From: Paenibacillus sp. FSL M7-0420
GTDB taxonomy: Bacteria; Bacillota; Bacilli; Paenibacillales; Paenibacillaceae
Assembly: GCF_038002345.1 (NCBI RefSeq)
Contig: NZ_JBBOCJ010000001.1
Coordinates: 5,952,001-6,016,000, forward strand
DNA length: 64,000 nt
Direction of reading: 5' to 3'
Position numbers and translations under genes: made by a program. Below, piece by piece: positions 1 to 8,150 of the stretch; positions within the stretch are counted from its first letter, which is position 1, and the number at the start of each line of letters is the position of its first letter. The notes below the pieces were generated by a model, which saw only the letters and a list, made by a program, of their open reading frames with translations, ran no database searches and had not been told where the DNA came from.

Positions 1-498
1 GATTACTCTAGCAAAAGATCAATGCAGATAAACGAGAATCATGTTCTCAATAATCAAATAGTTTTCTCCAAATAATTTTTATTTCGGACGAATAAATAAT
101 AGATTGTCAGGATATAATATATAATAGAGAAATCTACCGAGTATTGGGATAATTTAATTATAGCCTACAGCGATAATCTTAGCAATAATTAACAGTGTTT
201 TTTGCATATGAAAATCATCATTATTTGGACACTATTATTTGAATAGAATTTTGGCTACTAAATAGTACTATAATTATTAGTAGATTTTTTGCACGATAAT
301 ACAACTCGAAATTTAAGAGCCATTCAGAAACGTATAAGAATGGCTCTTTTTTAAAGCATATTTTTTACATCTCACTACTACGCAGTATGGTCCTAATGCA
401 AATCAAGTACCCGTGAAAGGTCTGTCTTAGGTCCAGTCTGCTTTAAGTGTATTCGAAGAACTCGCTGTTATATTTGCGGGCCTCCGATAATTTTTTCG
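1..498. other. AT-rich non-coding stretch
   Basis: No credible gene is visible in either strand. The sequence is very AT-rich and contains one clear hairpin terminator (listed separately). It lies outside the duplicated yutM 3' end and next to an integrase relic, so it is probably remnant DNA of an older integrated element. That origin is inference. Confidence 0.5.
316..352 (+). terminator. Rho-independent terminator
   Basis: A perfect 10-bp stem (AGAGCCATTC at 316-325, GAATGGCTCT at 338-347) is followed by a T run on the plus strand. No plus-strand gene is visible upstream within the window, so it terminates either an untranslated RNA or a gene that starts left of the window. Confidence 0.75.
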
Positions 499-690
499 TT
501 AATCTCTACCGCAGCCATTTAACGAAGTAACCGTAATGCTTTCCGTAATCCAATAGCGTTCGATCGCGCAGTCCTCCGACCTTTTCGCATTAATCGCGAA
601 GTCTACCGCCTGGCTAAGCGTTATCTTCGGAAACTCCTTTAGCGTGCGGGCTCCGTTGGGAACGCGCCGCGTACGTTTATTTAACGACAC
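499..690 (-). pseudogene. Frameshifted N-terminal fragment of a tyrosine integrase
   Basis: The first ~37 residues (RRVPNGAR, KEFP, AINAKRSE) match the N-terminus of the intact integrase at 14914-15954 (RRVPVGSR, EEFP, AINAKRAE). A frameshift near 572-576 then breaks the match; reading the neighbouring frame gives GLRDRTLLDYGKHYGYFVKW, which continues the alignment to GLRERTIKDYYKHFHYFYSW before a stop. Everything encoding the catalytic domain is missing. Its position relative to the yutM 3' fragment (909-1056) mirrors the position of the intact integrase relative to intact yutM. This is therefore a decayed integrase of a related, older element. Both frames were read directly; the history is inference. 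Confidence 0.85.
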
Positions 691-742
691 AAAAACGACC
701 TCCAGTACGCATTAGTCGCGGACTAATAACGTAGTAGAGGTC

Positions 743-778
743 GTAATCCACAACCCACAAACGGCGTTTTCCGGGTTG
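743..778. repeat. Integrase-proximal repeat (older copy)
   Basis: GTAATCCACAACCC at 743-756 matches GTAATCCGCAACCC at 16008-16021, and CAACCC (751-756) pairs with GGGTTG (773-778). The same motif and hairpin arrangement occurs between the intact integrase and intact yutM. It probably represents integrase arm-type binding or att-flanking sequence; the function is inferred. Confidence 0.5.
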
Positions 779-908
779 TTAACTCCGGGCCTTCGGGGTT
801 GTTAACGTTCAATTCCACCGCTGCAATCCGTAGCTCCAAACGCCGTTCGCGAGGGGCTGACGTACCGGCTACCGTTCAGATCATCGAAGAGAAAACGCTG
901 ATGCTCCG

Positions 909-1056
909 CGTCTTAGCAAGGCTCAGCCGCCGGATTCCCCGCCTCTTCCTTCGTGCGGAACGAGGAGCCGCAGCCACAGGTGGCGCTGGCGTTGGGGTTG
1001 TTGATGGTGAACCCGCCGGTCATGCCGGATTCCTCGAAGTCGATCTCCAGGCCGTT
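909..1056 (-). pseudogene. Displaced 3' end of yutM (HesB/IscA family)
   Basis: These 148 bases align without gaps to 16153-16300 with about 15 mismatches counted by eye. On the minus strand they encode the last ~47 residues of the HesB/IscA protein, including CGCGSSF, and end at the same stop codon position (913-915). The two encoded C-termini differ at three residues. There is no 5' part of the gene here. This is the classic footprint of an element that integrates at the 3' end of a gene and supplies a replacement end. The divergence between copies indicates that one end came in with the element or from an earlier, related integrant. Confidence 0.9.
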
Positions 1057-1259
1057 CAAAACCCAAGCGTATCAAGGGATTTTTCGGTTCACTACAATTC
1101 AGAGTATAACTGTTAATTGTTTTGTAGGTTGTTGATTACGTCATTCCAAGCTTGTGAATCTCGCTGATTCTATTATACCCAAAGTTGGATGAACAGTACA
1201 GCTCAGGAAGCAAGCAAGAGACTATACAAAACATACGATTTACTTTCACCAGAATGACT

Positions 1260-1304
1260 AAAAAGGCACATAAAGTGGTATTAACCTGTTTACGCGCCTT
1301 TTTT
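1260..1304 (-). terminator. Possible terminator downstream of the DUF4145 gene
   Basis: AAAAAGGC and GCCTTTTTT form an 8-bp stem with a long loop. It lies just past the stop codon of the minus-strand gene at 1321-2055. The loop is long, so this is a modest candidate. Confidence 0.4.
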
Positions 1305-1320
1305 ATAATCTATAACGTCA

Positions 1321-2055
1321 CTATTTTGAAATAGCTAAATCGTATTTATCAAGTTCATAAATATTTTCAAGCGTCTTTTCGATTATCTCAATACCTAGAC
1401 GAATTGTTCTACGTTTTGGAAATTCAATTTCGTGAACTGCATAGTTACCTAATTTACGTACTTGGTGCAAAATATTTCTTTGGGGCAATGTTATTATCCC
1501 GAGTTCTTGCAAGCCATTGATTTTGCCTTGAAGATTGTTTGAACGTACCTTTTCTCCATCTTTTTCTACATGTGTACCATCTTCCTTATACACAAACCCA
1601 TCCGATACTTTTATATCCTTACAAATTGCTTCGACTATTGTCCTAAGACCAGCTGCCGGAAGGAGATTAGCCTCTGTATTAAAGGATGCGACAACTTCAT
1701 GATAAACCTGATTGATAAAAGTAGGTACATTTGTAAAGTTATTCACTTGATGAAACATCTTCTTATTTACTACCTCACGTTTTGGTTCTTCAGGATAAAC
1801 TGTATAGGTAGTATCATAGAATAAGTGACCATTTTCATCTACCGCTTGACAATCATCACCAGAATATACGTTTGCAAAACAAACATTATCACACCCTAAA
1901 CACTGAACTATATGGTATTCATCATGAAATTGATAATCGTCATAGTATGATGAACTAATGGTATAGGTTAAAGATACATTGTCTTTGCTTAGAGTATGAT
2001 GATTAGTATGTCGTTTGCATCTTTGACAATATAATTTCTCGGATAATGTCTCCAT
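1321..2055 (-). CDS. Zinc-ribbon DUF4145-like protein
   Basis: Residues 10-60 hold a two-knuckle zinc ribbon (C10-x2-C13 and C52-x2-C55). The C-terminal half resembles the DUF4145 family, with the characteristic 'R-K-L-G-N-x-x-V-H' signature at 199-207 (R199, N203, H207), which recalls the R...H motif of HEPN-like RNases. The ribosome-binding site AAGGAG lies 7 bases before the ATG. It is the last gene of a three-gene minus-strand operon, 42 bases after the gene at 2098-3228. DUF4145 proteins often accompany restriction or defence genes; that association is family knowledge, and a role here is inference. No enzymatic activity can be assigned from sequence alone. Confidence 0.7.
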   Translation of the reverse strand: METLSEKLYCQRCKRHTNHHTLSKDNVSLTYTISSSYYDDYQFHDEYHIVQCLGCDNVCFANVYSGDDCQAVDENGHLFYDTTYTVYPEEPKREVVNKKMFHQVNNFTNVPTFINQVYHEVVASFNTEANLLPAAGLRTIVEAICKDIKVSDGFVYKEDGTHVEKDGEKVRSNNLQGKINGLQELGIITLPQRNILHQVRKLGNYAVHEIEFPKRRTIRLGIEIIEKTLENIYELDKYDLAISK

Positions 2056-2097
2056 TTACACTCTCCTTAAAATTCGGATTTGATCAAACAAACAGCC

Positions 2098-3228
2098 CTA
2101 TTCAACAAAAGTTATAATGTCATTTTTAAAATTACCTTTTATCTGTTTTGGCTTCGAAAAGAAATCTATAAGCATCTCTTTTGAAACATCTCCTAGTTTA
2201 ATCACCTTGTACTTTCGGTATTCAAATAATTCAAATTTCTTATTACTCTTAAAAGGTTCAACTACTGATAAGATACCTTTTACAGTGTTGGCGGAATCTC
2301 TAATAAAAATTTGATCTACAGTAATATTTCTCAGTTCGTATCTTTCTCCCTCATCACTTACTAATAAGACTCTGATAATGTCGCCCAGGTTTAGCTCAGC
2401 GTCTGTATAGAGAAACGTATTAGCTCCTTCTAGCCTAACATCGTTAGAGTTTGATTTTTGAATCTCGTTAGTCACTTTGTGAAATCTATTCTTAGCAAAG
2501 TCTAAAGTGTTAGTATTCATAAAAGAGAATACTTTTTCAAGCAGTAAATCTAAATATACAATTGAAAAGTCCAGACTTTTAAGCAAAACATCATTGAGTT
2601 CAACTTCATCATGTTTATGTGTTCTTTTAACGAATTCTGGAATCTGCGAATCAATTTCTCCATCATATAAATAGATTGTTGAAGAAATTTTTATACTATA
2701 TTGATGTTTGTTTACATTATTAAAATCTTCTATATATTGATAAATTGAACTCTCAGATGTGCTTTTTAGATGGTTGTAAACTTCATTAAATTCATCTTTT
2801 TGATATTTATTTAGCGCCTCTGTTATATTCTTCAAAGAAACTGCGTCTAGAGGCTTTTGTTCATTGGCTAACAAACACTTGTTTACTATGTGTGCAGAAT
2901 TATCAAATATACTATGCAAATAGTGAAAGAAACTAAAAATCAATTTTTCTTTAATAGTTTCATATTCTACCTCCATTGATAGGTAATCAATATTTAAAAC
3001 ACTATAATTTGAAGCTGACTTTTTTTTAAATAGTTCGCTTCTCCATTTTCCATTATCTTCTTTGAGCATTTTCTCCAAATTGTGAATAGCCTCATATTCA
3101 AGCTTCGCAAACATTAATTTTTTAAAGGTAGATTCTATGAATTGCAGTGAATCAAAAACTTTTGAATTTGATAGTATTTCAAGCGTAGATTTATTCATAT
3201 ATTTTGATAATAACTCTTCATAGTTCAT
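2098..3228 (-). CDS. Unknown 376-residue protein, possibly HEPN-like
   Basis: I do not recognise this protein. The first ~240 residues look mostly alpha-helical and include 'FNNVNKHQYS' near residue 170, reminiscent of the N-x-x-x-K-H region of HEPN-type helical proteins. The last ~120 residues look beta-rich and may form a separate domain. A strong AAGGAG precedes the ATG by 8 bases. It sits between the membrane-anchored Mrr-type nuclease (25-base gap) and the DUF4145 gene (42-base gap), so the three are probably co-transcribed and may act together. The HEPN suggestion is weak and rests on pattern only. Confidence 0.75.
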   Translation of the reverse strand: MNYEELLSKYMNKSTLEILSNSKVFDSLQFIESTFKKLMFAKLEYEAIHNLEKMLKEDNGKWRSELFKKKSASNYSVLNIDYLSMEVEYETIKEKLIFSFFHYLHSIFDNSAHIVNKCLLANEQKPLDAVSLKNITEALNKYQKDEFNEVYNHLKSTSESSIYQYIEDFNNVNKHQYSIKISSTIYLYDGEIDSQIPEFVKRTHKHDEVELNDVLLKSLDFSIVYLDLLLEKVFSFMNTNTLDFAKNRFHKVTNEIQKSNSNDVRLEGANTFLYTDAELNLGDIIRVLLVSDEGERYELRNITVDQIFIRDSANTVKGILSVVEPFKSNKKFELFEYRKYKVIKLGDVSKEMLIDFFSKPKQIKGNFKNDIITFVE

Positions 3229-3253
3229 AATAAATTCTCCTTATAAGATCAAG

Positions 3254-3901
3254 TTACTTCCCCATAACCTTCTTTACATACTTCTCAGCCCTATAATCCT
3301 TGCGCACCTCATGCAGTACACCGCTATTCGCTTCTGACCAAGACTCCAGTATCATCCTTGGCTCTCCTTCAATGATGTCACGTGCTGCGCCAGTGTCGCC
3401 ACTCCTGAACGCCTCAATGACTTTCATCAAGTCAGTTCGATCTAGCAATTTCACATGGTTGATGCCAGCCAGTGTCTCGCAAGGCTCCGTAAACTTGGCT
3501 GTAGCGATCACAATGGCTTTTTTGGCTTTGTAGTAGCGCATGCAGGCGAAGACCTCTTGCACAGCACTGATACCCACAGGATTGTCAACGTGATACCGCT
3601 TTGCTTGCACAACATTCCTGACACCATCACGATCAGTGAAAACTACATCTGCTCCGAAATCGCGGCTCCCTACAGTCTTGTAGACTCCTGAATAGCCAAG
3701 CTCCATAAACAGCCTGTAAAGATACATCTCAAAACCTGAGCCATCTTCCATCTTGTCTATTTCAGTAATGGTAATGGCTTTTAAATCGTAATTTTCTTTA
3801 GTAAAGACTGCTGTTCTCTTTTGTTTACGTTGGAAACTCACAACCAACAGACCAAGCACAACAAACACTACAACCATTAATACAGTTAAAACATAGATCA
3901 T
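3254..3901 (-). CDS. Membrane-anchored Mrr-type restriction endonuclease
   Basis: An N-terminal hydrophobic segment (residues 2-22) is followed by a basic stretch and then an Mrr-catalytic-like PD-(D/E)XK domain. Visible motifs are GSGFE (54-58), the metal-binding Asp in GAD (D85) and Q99-A-K101, in the usual order for Mrr_cat endonucleases. The start chosen is the ATG at 3901 because GGAGG lies 8 bases upstream; a longer reading adds five residues without a better site. It is the first gene of the operon with 2098-3228 and 1321-2055. Mrr proteins cut modified or foreign DNA; tethering such a domain to the membrane recalls several predicted defence effectors. Target and trigger are unknown. 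Confidence 0.8.
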   Translation of the reverse strand: MIYVLTVLMVVVFVVLGLLVVSFQRKQKRTAVFTKENYDLKAITITEIDKMEDGSGFEMYLYRLFMELGYSGVYKTVGSRDFGADVVFTDRDGVRNVVQAKRYHVDNPVGISAVQEVFACMRYYKAKKAIVIATAKFTEPCETLAGINHVKLLDRTDLMKVIEAFRSGDTGAARDIIEGEPRMILESWSEANSGVLHEVRKDYRAEKYVKKVMGK

Positions 3902-3983
3902 TAGGGCTACCTCCAAAATAAACTAGTAAAATCATACCATATTTTCCTTGGGAATAAATCAAGTTATTGGGTTTTACAACACA

Positions 3984-4012
3984 GAAAAAAAGACAACCAT
4001 TTTTGGTTGCCC
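3984..4012 (-). terminator. Rho-independent terminator
   Basis: On the minus strand GGCAACC, a short A-rich loop and GGTTGTC are followed by a run of seven Ts. It lies just downstream of the stop of the gene at 4084-5403 and separates that gene from the nuclease operon. Confidence 0.75.
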
Positions 4013-4083
4013 ATTATCCTACTTAAGAAAGACAGCATTTAACTGAAGGTGCTTTCTTCATTGTACAATTTGAAATTCTCTTA

Positions 4084-5403
4084 TCACTTCCACACTAGTT
4101 CTTCACCAGCCATGTTTAAGCCCCAATACTCTTCCTGCCGTTTTTCTCTGCTAAAATCCTTTAAAATACTAGCTATATCATGTAAGTAACTTGGTTTTAG
4201 AAAATCATGATAAATAACGCCTATCATCTCCATTCCAATTTCCATATTAAACCCATCCTTTGATAACACGAACATACTTGTATTATAATCAGACGGAAAA
4301 AGCTTGTTCCCTTTATAGGAGGTTTCTTTGCTACTATTAAGCTCGTCATTCGTTTCAAACTGTATTCTTCGAACTTTCCATCCAAAGCTTTCAAATGACT
4401 TCTTTAGAGCTGTAAAATTGATAAAACTTTCAAGTATAATTTCACCAGAGAGTATTTGAATCACATCATTTTCATGAAATGGGAAAACAGAGTATGGAAC
4501 TTTGTTTCTAAAGATTTCAGCATTTTTCATAAAGTATGTGTCTACATTCGAAAAAAATGTTTTATCCGTTGTCTTCTTAAACGGCACTGATAACTGCTTA
4601 TTTAATCTTGGAGTATGTATGGCTCTAACAAACATCACATCATCAATATGCCTTTCACAAAATCCACTTTCATTTATCTGACAACGTTTAACAACTTCTT
4701 GAACCGTCTTTAAATAAGTCTCAACCGGAAATACTGCTCTTCCCAGCTTAACATTAGAGCTACCAACAGTTATTTGACCGTTGCGGATTACACTATTAAT
4801 TTCAAGAATTTTAGCTCCTTGATTAGAAAGCTCCCCTCCTTTCTTTAAAATTCGTAAGTATTCATCATAAGTCCATATTTTCTTTCCTGATTTCTTTAAT
4901 TCAACGATGTGTGGAAATCCATTGGGTTCCAAAATGGTTAGGTCGCCAATACGCAATATATTAGTAATATCATGGATTAGTACATTATTTCCTTCCATAC
5001 TAATATTAGCGGCTACTAAGTCTTCATTTGAAATAGAAGAACCTATGTAACCTGGAGAGTTATTTTGTGATAGAAATCTCATTAGCGGTCTGTTAAAACC
5101 TAGAACTCTCCATGCATAACCATCTGCTATTTCTTTTATTATTTCTCTCAGTCTCTGAATGTACAGAACTTTTAAATCGTGTTTTGTACTTCCGCTCTTT
5201 AGTTGTTCACTTATAGCTGTTTCTAACTCAGTTAGGGTTCTTAAAATTGCAATCTGCAAAGAAACTCCATGAACAGTCGAACGCTGAAAACGACTTGATC
5301 TACTGATTCTAAGTATTTTCAACAGGTAAGGCTTCCAGTTTGTATAATACTTACTTGTAACAAAACCATAGATATTCATCAACTTTTCCTCTTTTATATT
5401 CAT
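4084..5403 (-). CDS. Unknown protein with a PD-(D/E)XK-like motif
   Basis: No family is recognised. Residues 152-170 contain 'IGDLTILEP...HIVELKK', giving D154-x13-E168-x-K170, the spacing and hydrophobic context of a PD-(D/E)XK nuclease core; a predicted beta-hairpin surrounds it. The N-terminal ~110 residues look helical and basic, and the C-terminal ~200 residues are of mixed structure. Two starts are possible: the ATG at 5403 (AGGTGG close upstream) and the ATG at 5379 (AGAGGA about 8 bases upstream); residue numbers here use 5403. It is a single-gene unit ended by the terminator at 3984-4012. A nuclease role in defence is inference from motif and island context. Confidence 0.7.
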   Translation of the reverse strand: MNIKEEKLMNIYGFVTSKYYTNWKPYLLKILRISRSSRFQRSTVHGVSLQIAILRTLTELETAISEQLKSGSTKHDLKVLYIQRLREIIKEIADGYAWRVLGFNRPLMRFLSQNNSPGYIGSSISNEDLVAANISMEGNNVLIHDITNILRIGDLTILEPNGFPHIVELKKSGKKIWTYDEYLRILKKGGELSNQGAKILEINSVIRNGQITVGSSNVKLGRAVFPVETYLKTVQEVVKRCQINESGFCERHIDDVMFVRAIHTPRLNKQLSVPFKKTTDKTFFSNVDTYFMKNAEIFRNKVPYSVFPFHENDVIQILSGEIILESFINFTALKKSFESFGWKVRRIQFETNDELNSSKETSYKGNKLFPSDYNTSMFVLSKDGFNMEIGMEMIGVIYHDFLKPSYLHDIASILKDFSREKRQEEYWGLNMAGEELVWK

Positions 5404-5462
5404 TTATCCACCTACTTCCTTTGTTTTCCATCTTTCTTACAATCGGTATTCAATCAGATTGT

Positions 5463-5645
5463 AACACCCTAGAGGAAAATTTCCACTAGGGTGTTTGCTG
5501 AATGGAGAACCGACTATGCTTCTTATTCCCTTATTATAAAACATAAAGTTCAAATGGATAGAAAAGTGGAAAAGCCTTATCACACACAAGAGTTGGATTA
5601 TTTTTCGCTTATCTGTGAAAGGGGTAGTGGAATTTTTCCACTAGG
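5463..5645. repeat. Pair of related palindromes flanking ~130 bp
   Basis: The first palindrome (5463-5495) is nearly perfect, with 15 of 16 positions paired around a single central base; its arm is AACACCCTAG(A/T)GGAAA. The second (5626-5645) has TAGTGGAA and TTCCACTA around a 3-base loop. Both share TTCCACTAGG. They lie between the PD-(D/E)XK-like gene and the resolvase. They may be terminators or recombinase sites; nothing coding is convincing between them. Confidence 0.6.
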
Positions 5646-5742
5646 TAGTACGCTCATTTCACTTGACCTGTCGCGGCAGAACAGCGCATGGTAAATCATG
5701 GTTTTCCTTAAGCCTTTCTGATCTAAACATACCCCCTCCATG

Positions 5743-5766
5743 AAAAAGAGCATCCTATAGATGCCC
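5743..5766 (-). terminator. Possible terminator of the resolvase gene
   Basis: On the minus strand GCATC and GATGC form a short stem followed by TCTTTTT, just after the resolvase stop codon. The stem is only five to seven bases, so support is moderate. Confidence 0.45.
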
Positions 5767-5779
5767 TCCTGTTCAACCA

Positions 5780-6352
5780 CTATTCAACTTTACTCAGTTT
5801 GCCTTTTCGAATGTTCAATTCCCTGTACAGAGTTGCCTTTTTCACACCAGTCATTGTTTCAATATCGGCAATAGAATGTTCCTGACTGTCATACAACTTC
5901 AAAGCACGTTCAATCTTCTTTGAATCAGTCTTAGGTCGCCCTCCCTTCCTCCCCCTTGCTCTAGAAGCCGCTAATCCTGCTTTGGTACGCTCCACGATCA
6001 TCTCTCGTTCCAGTTCTGCAATGACCCCTATCATCTTGAACATGGCTCTTCCTGTAGGTGTAGTCGTGTCCAATCCATCACAGACGCTCACCAGTTCAAC
6101 TCCTAGCTTCACCAACTGTTCATAAACCTCAATCAGCTTCTTTGTCGAACGTGCTAAGCGATCAAGCTTGTAGACAACAAACACGTCCCCCTCCCGTAAT
6201 GCATCAAGAGCCTTTTGTAATTCCACTCGATCATCTTTTGCTCCACTAGCTTTCTCAGTGTATATACGTTCACATCCAGCATTGCTTAAAGAATCCATTT
6301 GCAAATCTAAAGACTGATCTGCCGTTGAAACTCTCGCATAGCCTATCTTCAT
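5780..6352 (-). CDS. Serine recombinase, resolvase/invertase family
   Basis: The 190-residue length and motifs are those of small Tn3/Hin-type serine recombinases: YARVST with catalytic S9, 'KLDRLARS' near 62-69, and a C-terminal helix-turn-helix (about 145-185, 'SIADIETMTGVKKATLYR'). GGAGGG precedes the ATG by 7 bases. Such enzymes resolve cointegrates or invert short segments through a phosphoserine intermediate. No transposase is adjacent, so it may serve multimer resolution of the element or local inversion; the palindrome pair downstream (5463-5645) is a candidate site but is unproven. Confidence 0.93.
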   Translation of the reverse strand: MKIGYARVSTADQSLDLQMDSLSNAGCERIYTEKASGAKDDRVELQKALDALREGDVFVVYKLDRLARSTKKLIEVYEQLVKLGVELVSVCDGLDTTTPTGRAMFKMIGVIAELEREMIVERTKAGLAASRARGRKGGRPKTDSKKIERALKLYDSQEHSIADIETMTGVKKATLYRELNIRKGKLSKVE

Positions 6353-6635
6353 ATAAATACCCTCCGTAATATCTATGTATTACCACAATTGTATCATTAT
6401 TAGGTACGTTTTTACAACTTTGATTTTGATACGACTTAAGGAACTATAATCATCACAATTGGGGATACTTTCGTTGCATTTTCCCTTCGTCTGAAATACG
6501 AAGGTTTTTGAAACAAATGTTCAACTTAGTCAAGATTGTTGCATAAGAAGCAAGGAATTATTAGATAGGAAATCATATTGTTCTGAGGTAGGATAATAGA
6601 AGAGTTGGAAATATAACCAATTGAGGTGACTTGAA

Positions 6636-7829
6636 TTGAGTAATCATCAAGCAAGATTTATTCAATTAAAATTAAATCAAATTTTAAGATATGACTCTGA
6701 TGAAGTCGTACTTTTCAGTGGATATTACGAAAAGATCGAGAACATAAATTTAAAAAAAATATTTTCAATATTGCACACACAATTCAATAATTTATTCTCC
6801 TTTATGAATGAAAAAATACAAGTCAATCGACACTATAATGCAGACCCCAGCAGATCACTTAAAGATTTAATTCAATTCACTATATCGTTTCATGCGAACC
6901 TTAAGGATGAATATGCATTTAACATAAACGATTATTATGAGGATATCATGAAAAGTTGTAACTCCTTCCTTTCAACAAATGGAGGAAGCACGATACCTGA
7001 GGACTTTGATCTCATTAACATTATTGAAGATCAACCCATCTTCAACATAGCTAATACAAAATCGTTATCCAGCACAGTAAGCAGCACATCCGTACAAATG
7101 CGCTTAATTGGCGAAGGTTCGTATGCAACTGTGTTCAAGTACAAAGACCCCTTTTATAATTCTTACTATGCAGTGAAGAGAGCTAAGAACGAGCTACGCT
7201 CTGATGAACTAGAACGATTCAGAAATGAATTCAATGATTTAAACTCCTTATCTAGTCCTTTTATCATTAAGGCATTTTCCTACGATAATAAAAAAAATGA
7301 ATATGTAATGGAGTATGCTGACGAAACATTAAGCAAATATGTAAATCGAAGCAATAATAGCCTTCTCTTTGAGAATAGGAGAGTGCTAATTGAGCAACTG
7401 TTTCGCGCATTCATGTATATTCACACCAAAGGTATACTTCATAGAGATATCAGCTTAACCAATATATTAGTTAAGCATTACGATGATGGTTCAACTTATG
7501 CAAAAATTTCTGATTTCGGAAACGTCAAACGTTTAAATAGCACCCTTACCAGACAAGGAACTGAAATAAAAGGTGTTTTAAATGATTACACCGATCTTGA
7601 AGTCATCGGATTTGAAAACTACGAGATAAGACATGAAACATATGCGCTGGGCAAGGTTATTTATTTCATTTTAACTGGACGTACCAGCAACTATCATTTG
7701 GAGAAAAACGAAGCACTAAAACAATTCATACTAAAGGCAATATCTTCAGACAAAAATTCTAGGTTTGCAAGTGTTACAAATATGAAAGAAGAACTGTATT
7801 CAAAAGTATACCCAATGCTCCGAAAATGA
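6636..7829 (+). CDS. Serine/threonine protein kinase with N-terminal helical domain
   Basis: A Hanks-type kinase domain occupies about residues 155-390: glycine loop GEGSYA (159-164), the ATP-binding Lys K181 in YAVKR, HRD (269-271) with N276, and DFG (293-295). All catalytic residues are present, so it should be active. Residues 1-150 form a separate, probably helical region of unknown function; there is no transmembrane segment or PASTA repeat, unlike PrkC-type housekeeping kinases. The start is TTG at 6636, supported by GAGGTGA five bases upstream. It is the only large plus-strand gene in the left part of the island, transcribed away from the resolvase. Cytoplasmic kinases on mobile elements include anti-phage kinases such as staphylococcal Stk2; a similar role here is inference. 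Confidence 0.9.
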   Translation: MSNHQARFIQLKLNQILRYDSDEVVLFSGYYEKIENINLKKIFSILHTQFNNLFSFMNEKIQVNRHYNADPSRSLKDLIQFTISFHANLKDEYAFNINDYYEDIMKSCNSFLSTNGGSTIPEDFDLINIIEDQPIFNIANTKSLSSTVSSTSVQMRLIGEGSYATVFKYKDPFYNSYYAVKRAKNELRSDELERFRNEFNDLNSLSSPFIIKAFSYDNKKNEYVMEYADETLSKYVNRSNNSLLFENRRVLIEQLFRAFMYIHTKGILHRDISLTNILVKHYDDGSTYAKISDFGNVKRLNSTLTRQGTEIKGVLNDYTDLEVIGFENYEIRHETYALGKVIYFILTGRTSNYHLEKNEALKQFILKAISSDKNSRFASVTNMKEELYSKVYPMLRK

Positions 7830-7868
7830 CACAGAGGTGGTGTATCGTAGAAAGACTTAGATAACATA

Positions 7869-7892
7869 AAGGAGCCTCTCTGTAGGCTCCCT
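7869..7892 (+). terminator. Terminator-like hairpin after the kinase gene
   Basis: GGAGCCT (7871-7877) and AGGCTCC (7884-7890) form a 7-bp stem about 40 bases after the kinase stop codon. The T run is weak (CCTTAT). Confidence 0.45.
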
Positions 7893-8150
7893 TATGCATC
7901 ATTATAGATTAAGTTTGTAATATAAAAGCAGTATTATCATAGAAGGCTGTCTATCGCTCACTGTGACCAATCCAAGAATCCTCAACAAGCTTATGAATTT
8001 TTTAAATTCAGCTCCCTCCACATTCAGCAGCTTCGTTACGATTGAACTGATGGAATTATCAGCTCTATTCAACACAATCTATCGCTAGGTAACAGGAGGC
8101 GCAGCGGGGAACTGTTTAGCAGCCAAAACACACGAAATCCCGTAATTGGT
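7893..8150. other. Non-coding gap between kinase and winged-helix gene
   Basis: Together with the hairpin at 7869-7892 this is a convergent intergenic stretch of about 320 bases between 7829 and 8151. No gene, clear terminator for the minus-strand gene, or repeat is apparent to me. Confidence 0.5.

Noticed and set aside
799..1116. Plus-strand open frame of about 105 codons
   Set aside because: It is the complement of the yutM 3' fragment; the minus-strand translation matches the HesB/IscA C-terminus, while the plus-strand product has no sense.
5491..5780. Short open frames on both strands between the palindromes and the resolvase
   Set aside because: No ribosome-binding sites of note, they run through the palindromes and share no family features; treated as non-coding.
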